Source: Cyclobacteriaceae bacterium
Lineage (GTDB): Bacteria; Bacteroidota; Bacteroidia; Cytophagales; Cyclobacteriaceae
Length of the DNA stretch: 10,616 nt
Reading direction: 5' to 3'
Assembly (NCBI GenBank): GCA_015492915.1
Contig: WGED01000426.1
Coordinates: forward strand, 1-10,616
The stretch's first letter is position 1; each line of letters opens with the position of its first letter. Shown here in pieces: positions 1 to 5,725 of the stretch. A program made the translations under genes and the position numbers. Under the pieces are notes generated by a model. It made no database searches and had not been told where the DNA came from. It worked only from the letters and a program-made list of their open reading frames with translations.

Positions 1-376
1 TTCCAATACGTTTCCGTTGCTCTTTCTCGGATGGGCGTTATTTTTCTTTTATGAAAATATCGCAAAAAGGGTGTTCATCAGTTGTTATTTCCTCACCAAT
101 ATCCTCGTCTGGCTTTTTGCCCGTCCCAATCTGCATATCGGCGCCAGCGGCTTGGTTTATGGTATTGCCTTTTTTCTGATTTTTTATGGTTTTTTCAGTA
201 AAAACTTCAAGTCATTGCTCATCTCGGTCATTGTACTCTTTTTGTACGGAGGGTTGGTATATGGTCTTTTCCCCAATCAGCCGGGCATATCGTGGGAGTC
301 GCATCTGATCGGCGCCGTGGTGGGCGGCAGCACCGCCATGAGTATCGCCCGTAAAAAAACCGGCCGAATCCCATGA
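1..376 (+). CDS. Rhomboid family intramembrane serine protease, 3' part (5' end outside window)
   Basis: Reading frame 2 is open from the left edge, so the gene starts upstream; 124 residues remain of a family usually near 200. A TTG at 17 gives a shorter reading but is unlikely to be the start, because codons 2-16 (SNTFP) continue a rhomboid helix. The Asn at bases 5-7 probably belongs to the HxxxN oxyanion motif of helix 2. The nucleophile motif GASG follows, with the serine codon at 146-148. The second catalytic residue, the histidine of SWESHLIGA, is at 302-304. About five hydrophobic segments are visible, which matches a six-helix core with the first helix missing. Rhomboids cleave membrane-spanning substrates inside the lipid bilayer; the substrate here is unknown. 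The gene ends 71 bases before ispG, which appears to have its own promoter. Family assignment is confident; whether the missing part is intact cannot be seen. Confidence 0.9.
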   Translation, partial: SNTFPLLFLGWALFFFYENIAKRVFISCYFLTNILVWLFARPNLHIGASGLVYGIAFFLIFYGFFSKNFKSLLISVIVLFLYGGLVYGLFPNQPGISWESHLIGAVVGGSTAMSIARKKTGRIP

Positions 377-405
377 TGGATAAACAATTATTCCGCCGAG
401 GCGGT

Positions 406-413
406 TAACTTTG
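406..413 (+). promoter_or_regulatory. Candidate Bacteroidota -7 promoter box for ispG
   Basis: TAACTTTG matches the Bacteroidota primary-sigma -7 consensus TAnnTTTG exactly and lies 34 bases before the ispG ATG. That would leave a leader of roughly 25-30 bases. No clear TTTG -33 element sits about 19 bases upstream, so the call rests on the -7 box and its position. Confidence 0.5.
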
Positions 414-447
414 CAGTTCGTTTTTACCATTCTTCTTGAGAGTATCT

Positions 448-2388
448 ATGGAAAAATTGTTTTGCAACAGCCTGACGGCCTATTCACGGCGTGAGAGCCT
501 TGTGGTGAAGATCGGCGATGTTCCGCTTGGCGGTCATCACCCTATTCGCGTACAATCCATGACTACGACAGACACCATGGACACACAGGCTACTGTGGCA
601 CAGACGATTCGTATGATTGAGGCAGGCAGTGAATATGTGCGCATCACTGCGCCGAGCATCAGGGAGGCAGAAAATCTCGCTGAAATCAAAAAGGAATTGC
701 AGAGAAGAGGGTACAACGTACCGCTTATTGCGGACATTCATTTCACTCCCAATGCCGCCGAGGTTGCCGCACGCATTGTAGAGAAGGTGCGAATCAATCC
801 GGGCAATTATGCGGACAAGAAGAAATTTCAGCAAATCGAATACACAGACAAGGAGTATCAGGAAGAGATAGAAAGGATCAGGGAGCGGTTTGTTCCGTTG
901 GTGAGGGTTTGTAAAGAACATGGCACCGCCATGCGTATCGGCGCCAACCACGGTTCGCTGTCCGACAGGATCATGAGCCGCTATGGTGACACACCACTTG
1001 GCATGGTGGAATCCGCCCTGGAATTTTTGCGAATTTGTGAAGATGAGCGCTATTATGACATTGTTCTTTCGATGAAGGCAAGCAACACGCGCGTGATGGT
1101 GCAGGCATACAGGCTTCTGGCGAAGAAACTGCAAGAAGAGGGGATGAAACCCTATCCGCTGCATCTTGGCGTGACGGAGGCCGGAGAGGCCGAAGACGGC
1201 AGGATAAAATCGGCTATCGGCATTGGCGCCTTGCTCGAAGACGGCCTCGGCGATACCATCAGAGTGTCGCTCACCGAGGAGCCGGAATACGAGATTCCCG
1301 TTGCAAAAAAGCTCGTGGAACGTTACAATCACCGGCGTGACCACAGCTACGTCAGAGAGACCGACGCCTTGACATTTGATCCTTATTCATACAAAAAGCG
1401 AAAAACGGTACAACGCGATGTGATTGGGGGTGATATGGTTCCCGTGGTCATCGCTGATGTGGGCAAACTATCGCTAAACAATTATGAGGATCTGGACATG
1501 CTGGGATACAGATATGATGTGGGATCGGACAAATTCACTATTGAAGATCAAAGTCCCGATTACATTTATTCGGGCAATAAGCCTGTGCCTTTCGGCTTAC
1601 CTGCCGGCTTGCGTGAGGTGCTCAATTACAGGGCCTGGTTGGATGTTGAAGATAAAAATGGCCGTTTTCCCATGATCCGTTATGAAGAGACCGGCAATAT
1701 CGAGAGGTGGGATGACGAATTGAATTTCATCGCCATGGATGCCGGTAATTTGCAATTCGACGTATTGAAATCCCTGTCAGACAAAAATCCCGTGATCGTA
1801 CTCCACACTATGAATGTGCACGGTATGGCCGAACAACGGCGGTTTATCATGGAGATGGACAGACAAGGCCTTGAGATTCCGGTTATTCTGGCGCGGGAAT
1901 ACAGTGGTGCTGACGAGGAGAAGTTGCTTGTCGATGCATCCACCGATTTCGGTGCATTGCTTATCGACGGTATGGGTGACGGTATCATGCTGCAATGGCA
2001 AGCAGATAAACAGCCCCATGAAAAAACACCGTTTATTATCCGTGCCGCTTTTGGGATATTGCAGGCAGCCCGCACGAGGATCACCAAAACCGAATATATC
2101 TCATGCCCTTCATGCGGCCGTACATTGTTTGATCTGCAGGAAACAACAGCAAAAATCAGGGCTAGGACGAGCCACCTGAAAGGGGTGAAAATAGGCATCA
2201 TGGGCTGCATCGTGAATGGCCCCGGCGAGATGGCGGATGCTGATTTCGGGTATGTGGGATCGGGCAGGGGCAAGATTACACTTTACAAAGGCATGGAAGT
2301 AGTAAAACGCGGAGTGCCCTCGGAACAGGCTGTCGATGAACTGATCGCCGTTATCAAAGAACATAACATGTGGGTTGACCCCGAATAA
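448..2388 (+). CDS. ispG: (E)-4-hydroxy-3-methylbut-2-enyl-diphosphate synthase, large three-domain type
   Basis: IspG (GcpE) reductively converts 2-C-methyl-erythritol 2,4-cyclodiphosphate to HMBPP, the penultimate step of the cytosolic MEP isoprenoid pathway. The ATG at 448 is preferred over an in-frame TTG at 436; only a weak GAGAG lies 5 bases before it. The product is 646 residues against about 370 for the E. coli enzyme. The N-terminal TIM barrel (about 1-290) contains PIRVQSMTTTDT and HLGVTEAGEAEDG...KSAIGIG. A central stretch (about 290-540) corresponds to the extra A* domain known from plant and Bacteroidota/Chlorobi IspG. The C-terminal iron-sulfur domain (about 541-646) carries the [4Fe-4S] ligands: CPSC (Cys553, Cys556), then GCIVNGPGE (Cys587 and Glu594). 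All cluster ligands are present and the frame is intact, so the enzyme should be active. A 64-residue membrane protein gene follows after 13 bases and is probably co-transcribed. Confidence 0.97.
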   Translation: MEKLFCNSLTAYSRRESLVVKIGDVPLGGHHPIRVQSMTTTDTMDTQATVAQTIRMIEAGSEYVRITAPSIREAENLAEIKKELQRRGYNVPLIADIHFTPNAAEVAARIVEKVRINPGNYADKKKFQQIEYTDKEYQEEIERIRERFVPLVRVCKEHGTAMRIGANHGSLSDRIMSRYGDTPLGMVESALEFLRICEDERYYDIVLSMKASNTRVMVQAYRLLAKKLQEEGMKPYPLHLGVTEAGEAEDGRIKSAIGIGALLEDGLGDTIRVSLTEEPEYEIPVAKKLVERYNHRRDHSYVRETDALTFDPYSYKKRKTVQRDVIGGDMVPVVIADVGKLSLNNYEDLDMLGYRYDVGSDKFTIEDQSPDYIYSGNKPVPFGLPAGLREVLNYRAWLDVEDKNGRFPMIRYEETGNIERWDDELNFIAMDAGNLQFDVLKSLSDKNPVIVLHTMNVHGMAEQRRFIMEMDRQGLEIPVILAREYSGADEEKLLVDASTDFGALLIDGMGDGIMLQWQADKQPHEKTPFIIRAAFGILQAARTRITKTEYISCPSCGRTLFDLQETTAKIRARTSHLKGVKIGIMGCIVNGPGEMADADFGYVGSGRGKITLYKGMEVVKRGVPSEQAVDELIAVIKEHNMWVDPE

Positions 2389-2401
2389 TACCTGATTGAT
2401 C

Positions 2402-2596
2402 ATGGGTGGAAATGAAAATAAAACCGGTACGGATTCGTACTTTGACTTCGGAGAAGTGTTGCGCTATTTCTTTCGTAAAAAAGATCCTGACAACAAACCG
2501 AACTTCAACCTGCGCGTGATGCACGGTATTAATAAGCTTTCAATACTGATGTTCCTTGCAGGCCTTCTGTACCTTCTTTTCAAATATGCCTTCTGA
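2402..2596 (+). CDS. Small single-span membrane protein of unknown function
   Basis: A 64-residue protein that starts at ATG 2402; an in-frame TTG at 2396 would add two residues. It begins 13 bases after the ispG stop, without a visible Shine-Dalgarno sequence. The N-terminal half is polar and contains FDFGEVLRYFFRKKDPD. Then comes NLRVMHGINKLS, followed by one hydrophobic helix (about residues 47-62, ILMFLAGLLYLLFKYAF) at the C-terminus. The KK-rich segment before the helix suggests the N-terminus stays in the cytoplasm. The NLRxMHGINKxSIxMF core resembles a family of uncharacterised short Bacteroidota proteins I recall (possibly DUF6728), but I could not check this. The reading frame is supported by its compact spacing to ispG and by protein-like composition. 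No function can be assigned; close spacing to ispG may only reflect shared transcription. Confidence 0.75.
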   Translation: MGGNENKTGTDSYFDFGEVLRYFFRKKDPDNKPNFNLRVMHGINKLSILMFLAGLLYLLFKYAF

Positions 2597-2604
2597 AAGC
2601 GGTC

Positions 2605-2736
2605 ATTTCCCATGACTTTTTGACCATTATTTTACTGCTTTTTACTTATTGGGCCAACGGTCAGGAGCGGGACAGGCCTGAAATTCCGTCGGAATCCGAT
2701 AACCAGCACTCCTCCTTATTTTTCTCCAAATCTTGA
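2605..2736 (+). pseudogene. Possible remnant or very short secreted-peptide frame
   Basis: A frame starting at TTG 2620 encodes 38 residues that look like a signal peptide followed by a polar stretch: LTIILLLFTYWANGQ, then ERDRPEIP. It stops at 2734-2736. An ATG at 2612 (ATG ACT TTT TGA) would join this frame if the T run at 2617-2621 had one more T, giving an ordinary MTF-initiated signal peptide. Downstream, a different frame (from about 2693) reads RNPITSTPPYFSPNLELHRF without a stop until 2879, as if a second shift had occurred. This is compatible with a decayed secreted-protein gene. T-rich DNA can produce hydrophobic runs by chance, so this is a weak call. Confidence 0.2.
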
Positions 2737-2746
2737 ATTACATCGC

Positions 2747-2777
2747 TTTGCTTTTACACCTCAACTTTCTATACTTG
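2747..2777 (+). promoter_or_regulatory. Candidate Bacteroidota promoter for the phosphatase-symporter operon
   Basis: TTTG at 2747-2750 is followed, 19 bases later, by TATACTTG at 2770-2777. This fits the Bacteroidota -33 TTTG / -7 TAnnTTTG arrangement with one mismatch in the -7 box. Transcription would begin near 2783-2786, giving a leader of about 90 bases to the TTG at 2874, or about 60 to the out-of-frame ATG at 2843. Confidence 0.4.
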
Positions 2778-2873
2778 CACAGCATTTTTTCTTTTACGGG
2801 AAAGGAAAATTATTTTTTCAAATTTTCATTCGTTGCCTTGTAATGGCCGGAGATTATAAAAAATCAACACTCA

Positions 2874-3500
2874 TTGGGTAAAAAGACATTATATGTAATC
2901 CGTCATGGGCAGACCCTCCACAATCAGAAAGGCATCGTGCAGGGAAGGTATGTAAGATCGGAACTGAGCAAGCTGGGGCACAGACAGGCACAGGCATTTT
3001 TTGATGCTTATAAAGACGTTCCCTTTCAGAAAATATACACCTCCACGCTGCATCGTACCATCCAGACTGTAAAGCCGTTCCTCGATCTGGGCATTCCTCA
3101 TGAAGCGCTGCCGGGCCTCGATGAGATCAGTTGGGGTGATTCGGAAGGCAGACATGAACGTGGTGAGGATAATAAACAGTATTTTGAGATCATCGACACA
3201 TGGAAATCAGGCGATTTGGAGCCGCGATTGCCGGGAGGAGGGGAGAACCCGCTGGATGTGCGGAAGAGGCAACAGGAGGCGCTGGAATATATTGTTTCTC
3301 AACCTGAAGACCTTGTGCTCGTGTGCATGCACGGCAGAGCGCTCAAGATTTTGCTGACATGGATTTCGGGCAAACCGCTGAAAGACATGGATAATTTTGA
3401 CCATGACAATCTGAGTTTGTATATTTTGGAATACGAAAACGGCAAATGGCATATCGCTAAAAATGACGAGCGTAGTCATGTGCAAAAACTCAGACAATAA
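2874..3500 (+). CDS. Histidine phosphatase family protein (phosphoglycerate-mutase-like)
   Basis: A 208-residue cytoplasmic protein of the histidine phosphatase superfamily, whose members hydrolyse phosphomonoesters through a phosphohistidine intermediate. The signature LYVIRHGQT is at residues 6-14, with His11 as nucleophile. The general acid is probably Glu84 in LDEISWGDSEG. The second catalytic histidine is His153 in LVLVCMHGRALKIL. The length and the GxSEG-like loop fit the small cobC/gpmB-like branch rather than glycolytic mutase; the substrate cannot be deduced. The start is unusual: the only conventional in-frame start is TTG 2874, and an upstream in-frame stop lies at 2841. An ATG at 2843 preceded by no clear RBS is one frame away; losing one A from the run at 2858-2863 would place it in frame. 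The stop TAA overlaps the ATG of the next gene by one base, so the gene is first in an operon with the small membrane protein and the symporter. Confidence 0.92.
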   Translation: MGKKTLYVIRHGQTLHNQKGIVQGRYVRSELSKLGHRQAQAFFDAYKDVPFQKIYTSTLHRTIQTVKPFLDLGIPHEALPGLDEISWGDSEGRHERGEDNKQYFEIIDTWKSGDLEPRLPGGGENPLDVRKRQQEALEYIVSQPEDLVLVCMHGRALKILLTWISGKPLKDMDNFDHDNLSLYILEYENGKWHIAKNDERSHVQKLRQ

Positions 3501-3631
3501 TGACTGACAATCATGAACAGCCCGACCGCCCTCCGATCCTCGGCAGATGGCGCAATATTTATCTCGTCGTCATGGGCAACCTCGCCTTCCTGATCTTTTT
3601 GTTTTATCTCATAACTGTTTGGTTTTCATGA
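3500..3631 (+). CDS. 43-residue single-span membrane protein in symporter operon
   Basis: Too short for usual gene callers. ATG 3500-3502 overlaps the phosphatase stop (TAATG), and its own TGA at 3629-3631 overlaps the symporter ATG at 3628 (ATGA). The product begins with a polar, proline-containing N-terminus (MTDNHEQPDRPPILGRW). It then enters one hydrophobic helix at about residues 22-42 (YLVVMGNLAFLIFLFYLITV) and ends WFS. The basic RxWR before the helix suggests a cytoplasmic N-terminus. The double overlap argues strongly for translation coupled to both neighbours. From family knowledge, some SSS-family carriers have a small membrane partner encoded just upstream (for example YjcH with ActP, YhdT with PanF). 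By analogy this may be an accessory subunit or stability factor of the symporter. That role is inference. I do not recognise a named family. Confidence 0.8.
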   Translation: MTDNHEQPDRPPILGRWRNIYLVVMGNLAFLIFLFYLITVWFS

Positions 3632-5331
3632 GTATACTCGACTGGATCGTATTGTTGGGCACGCTCATTTTCATCGTGGCCTATGGTGTGTGGAAGACGC
3701 GCGGCAGCAAAAATATCGAAGGCTACCTGCTGGGAGACAAGAGCATGAAATGGTGGACGATCGGCCTCTCGATCATGGCCACACAGGCCAGCGCCATCAC
3801 CTTTCTCAGCACCCCAGGCCAGGCCTATCACGACGGCATGCGGTTCGTGCAGTTTTATTTCGGCCTCCCCCTGGCCATGGTGGTGGTCTCGGCCACGTTT
3901 GTGCCTATTTTTCATAAGCTGAAAGTCTTTACCGCCTATGAATATCTCGAGACACGTTTCGACCTGAAGACGAGGATGTTCGGCGCCTTGCTTTTCCTCA
4001 TTCAGCGCGGGCTGGCGGCAGGCATCACCATCTATGCGCCTTCTATCGTGCTCACGTCACTGCTGGGCTGGAACCTCACTTTTACCATAATCTTCATAGG
4101 TGTGCTCGTGATCATCTATACGGTGTCGGGGGGCACGAAGGCCGTGAGCCAGACGCAAAAGCATCAGATGGCAGTGATGATGGGCGGCATCATCTTCGCA
4201 GGCATCATCGTGCTCACCTATCTGCCTGATAATGTGGACTTTCTCGATACACTCAGGGTCGCCGGCAAGATGGGCAAGCTCAACGTCGTCACCTTCGATT
4301 TCGACGTCAATGACCGCTACAACATCTGGTCGGGGCTTATCGGCGGCTTTTTCCTGGCTATGGCATATTTCGGCACGGACCAGAGCCAGGTGCAGCGCTA
4401 TCTTACGGGAAAATCAGTTACGGAGAGTCGCTTCGGCCTGCTGTTCAACGGTATGGTAAAGGTGCCGTTGCAATTTATCATTCTGTTCATCGGTGTTCTC
4501 GTTTTCCTGTTCTATCAGTTCAATCCGCCGCCGATATTTTTCAATGAACCACTCAGGAAGGAGGTTTATGAAACGGAATACGCACCTTCTCTCAAAGAGC
4601 TTGAGGCAGCCCACCATGATGTTTTCATGAAAAAAAGGTTAAAAATCCATGAGTTGGTGGATGCTTTCGACACGGGGGATGAGCAAAAGATAGCGGCTTT
4701 GAGTGCTGAGGTAAATGGCCTTGAAGATGAGATGAAAAAACTGGAAGACGAGGCGGTTACGGTGATTCAAAAAGCAAAGCCCGAGGCGGAAACCGAGGAC
4801 CGCGATTATGTTTTTCTCTCATTTGTCATGAAACATATGCCTGTGGGGGTGGTGGGATTGCTGCTGGCGGTTATCTTCTCAGCGGCCATGTCATCGACGA
4901 GCGGTGAACTCAATGCGCTCGGCTCCACCACCACCATCGATTTTTACAAAAGGAATTTCGCCAAAGAGGGTTCTGAGAAGAAATACCTTGTGGCTTCAAA
5001 GGTATTCACGCTCATCTGGGGCCTGCTGGCCATTGCCTTCGCGGCTTTTGCCTCGTTGCTCGAGAATCTCATTCAGGCAGTAAATATCTTAGGATCATTG
5101 TTTTACGGCACCATTTTAGGACTTTTTGTAGTGGCCTTTTACATACCCCGCGTCAAGGGTACGGCTGTCTTCATCGCAGCGCTGATTGCAGAGGCATTCG
5201 TTGTGTACTGTTTTTTCTTCACTGAGATCGCCTACCTCAATTTCAACATCATCGGCAGTGTGCTTGTGGTGGTGATTTCGTTGTTCATCCAGCTAATTTC
5301 AGGGAATGAGAAAAAGGCCGTTTCTTCGTAA
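3628..5331 (+). CDS. Sodium:solute symporter (SSS/SLC5 family) with charged helical insert
   Basis: A 567-residue inner-membrane Na+-coupled carrier. The start is ATG 3628, overlapping the upstream small gene as ATGA. The longer in-frame reading from TTG 3547 is rejected because it would run through that gene and lacks the usual N-terminus; MSILDWIVLLGTLIFIVAYG forms a proper first helix. Family marks: GYLLGDKSMKWW after helix 1; SAITFLSTPGQAYHDG; the GTDQSQVQRYLTGKS motif from about residue 249; and the Na+-site helix SAAMSSTSGELNALGS from residue 418, leading to TIDFYKR. Around 13 hydrophobic segments are visible. Between two of them, at about residues 300-393, lies a strongly charged, probably coiled-coil insert (KELEAAHHDVFMKKRLK ... 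EVNGLEDEMKKLEDE). Compact SSS members have only a short loop there. The substrate cannot be told from sequence; sugars, amino acids, carboxylates and vitamins all occur in the family. It is the last gene of the phosphatase operon. Confidence 0.95.
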   Translation: MSILDWIVLLGTLIFIVAYGVWKTRGSKNIEGYLLGDKSMKWWTIGLSIMATQASAITFLSTPGQAYHDGMRFVQFYFGLPLAMVVVSATFVPIFHKLKVFTAYEYLETRFDLKTRMFGALLFLIQRGLAAGITIYAPSIVLTSLLGWNLTFTIIFIGVLVIIYTVSGGTKAVSQTQKHQMAVMMGGIIFAGIIVLTYLPDNVDFLDTLRVAGKMGKLNVVTFDFDVNDRYNIWSGLIGGFFLAMAYFGTDQSQVQRYLTGKSVTESRFGLLFNGMVKVPLQFIILFIGVLVFLFYQFNPPPIFFNEPLRKEVYETEYAPSLKELEAAHHDVFMKKRLKIHELVDAFDTGDEQKIAALSAEVNGLEDEMKKLEDEAVTVIQKAKPEAETEDRDYVFLSFVMKHMPVGVVGLLLAVIFSAAMSSTSGELNALGSTTTIDFYKRNFAKEGSEKKYLVASKVFTLIWGLLAIAFAAFASLLENLIQAVNILGSLFYGTILGLFVVAFYIPRVKGTAVFIAALIAEAFVVYCFFFTEIAYLNFNIIGSVLVVVISLFIQLISGNEKKAVSS

Positions 5332-5363
5332 GATTGATCAGGCAGATACCCGGAGTTTGTTTC

Positions 5364-5558
5364 AACCCAAAATTCTCAATAACCTTTCTATTCCGAGCTT
5401 AAACTACTTTAAAATCAGGCACTTCGTTCACGTTTGACTCGTCGCCATAAAAGCGCATTATGCCTCCTCATCCCAAACGTGCGGATTTTCTTCCCGCCCT
5501 GGCGGGACAAGTTGTACTTTAACCTCTCATAACGAAATCCTGGTGAGAATTTTGGGTT
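5364..5558. repeat. Imperfect palindromic element with 15-bp terminal inverted repeats (MITE/REP-like)
   Basis: The ends are perfect inverted repeats: AACCCAAAATTCTCA at 5364-5378 and TGAGAATTTTGGGTT at 5544-5558. Further pairs share nearly the same axis. TTAAACTAC (5399-5407) faces GTACTTTAA (5514-5522) with one mismatch. CACGTTTG (5429-5436) faces CAAACGTG (5474-5481) perfectly. The centre GCAT-T-ATGC (5455-5463) is itself palindromic. The dyad centres fall at 5455-5461, so the element is a diverged fold-back of about 195 bp. It contains no coding frame. No clear target-site duplication is visible at the outer edges. A small non-autonomous mobile or extragenic palindromic repeat is the best explanation; a structured RNA or an operon terminator is the alternative. 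Confidence 0.7.
5492..5507. repeat. GC-rich 7-bp hairpin inside palindromic element
   Basis: TCCCGCC (5492-5498) and GGCGGGA (5501-5507) form a perfect 7-bp inverted repeat around CT. It sits only in the right arm of the larger palindrome, with no counterpart in the left arm. It is not followed by a T run, so it is not a standard terminator. Confidence 0.7.
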
Positions 5559-5656
5559 CATAGTTGAGATTAGGTGTGAATAACATATTCATTGGCCGGG
5601 CATTTCAGACCCAGACACTTTGATGTAAATCTTTCCATTCAGCATAAAAATCCGGC

Positions 5657-5683
5657 CATATTTTCGGGATTGATTAAAATATG
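5657..5683. promoter_or_regulatory. 8-bp dyad upstream of tamB-like gene
   Basis: CATATTTT (5657-5664) and AAAATATG (5676-5683) are perfect inverted repeats with an 11-base spacer. They lie about 45-70 bases before the ATG at 5726 and just ahead of a -7-like box. This could be an operator or an A/T-rich structural feature; AT-rich dyads of this size also arise by chance. Confidence 0.3.
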
Positions 5684-5684
5684 C

Positions 5685-5693
5685 TATTATTTG
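5685..5693 (+). promoter_or_regulatory. Weak candidate -7 box for tamB-like gene
   Basis: TATTATTTG resembles the Bacteroidota TAnnTTTG box but with three instead of two bases between TA and TTTG. It lies 33 bases before the ATG at 5726. No TTTG element is seen at the usual distance upstream, so the call is tentative. Confidence 0.25.
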
Positions 5694-5725
5694 TGACATT
5701 AAGCCGGCCGCACGGTTGTTAGTAC

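Larger units (their letters stand above)
5332..5725 (+). other. Intergenic gap between symporter and tamB
   Basis: No convincing reading frame is present on either strand. The gap contains a palindromic element of about 195 bp (5364-5558), a compact GC-rich hairpin inside it, an 8-bp dyad at 5657-5683 and a weak promoter-like box before the tamB-like gene. I saw no typical intrinsic terminator (hairpin plus T run) just after the symporter stop. The palindrome itself, once transcribed, could end or stabilise the operon mRNA. Confidence 0.7.

Noticed and set aside
436..447. TTG 436 as ispG start
   Set aside because: It adds only four residues; ATG 448 is the conventional start and matches the position expected from the -7 box.
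484..1344. Long minus-strand open frame (286 codons) inside ispG
   Set aside because: It lies antisense to ispG, whose frame has full family motifs. The minus-strand translation shows no recognisable domain.
1680..2403. Other open frames within the 3' half of ispG on both strands
   Set aside because: They are shadow frames of ispG, which is intact with all iron-sulfur ligands.
2683..2695. ATTCC-gtc-GGAAT hairpin as a terminator after the ispG cluster
   Set aside because: The stem has only 5 bp and no T run follows immediately, so it does not qualify as an intrinsic terminator.
3547..3627. N-terminal extension of the symporter from TTG 3547
   Set aside because: It would overlap the 43-residue gene. 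The ATG at 3628 gives the standard SSS N-terminus with an ATGA overlap.
5593..5709. Repeated GGCCGG/CCGGCC sites (5594, 5652, 5704)
   Set aside because: These are short 6-7 bp matches with uneven spacing; the signal is too weak to call a binding array.
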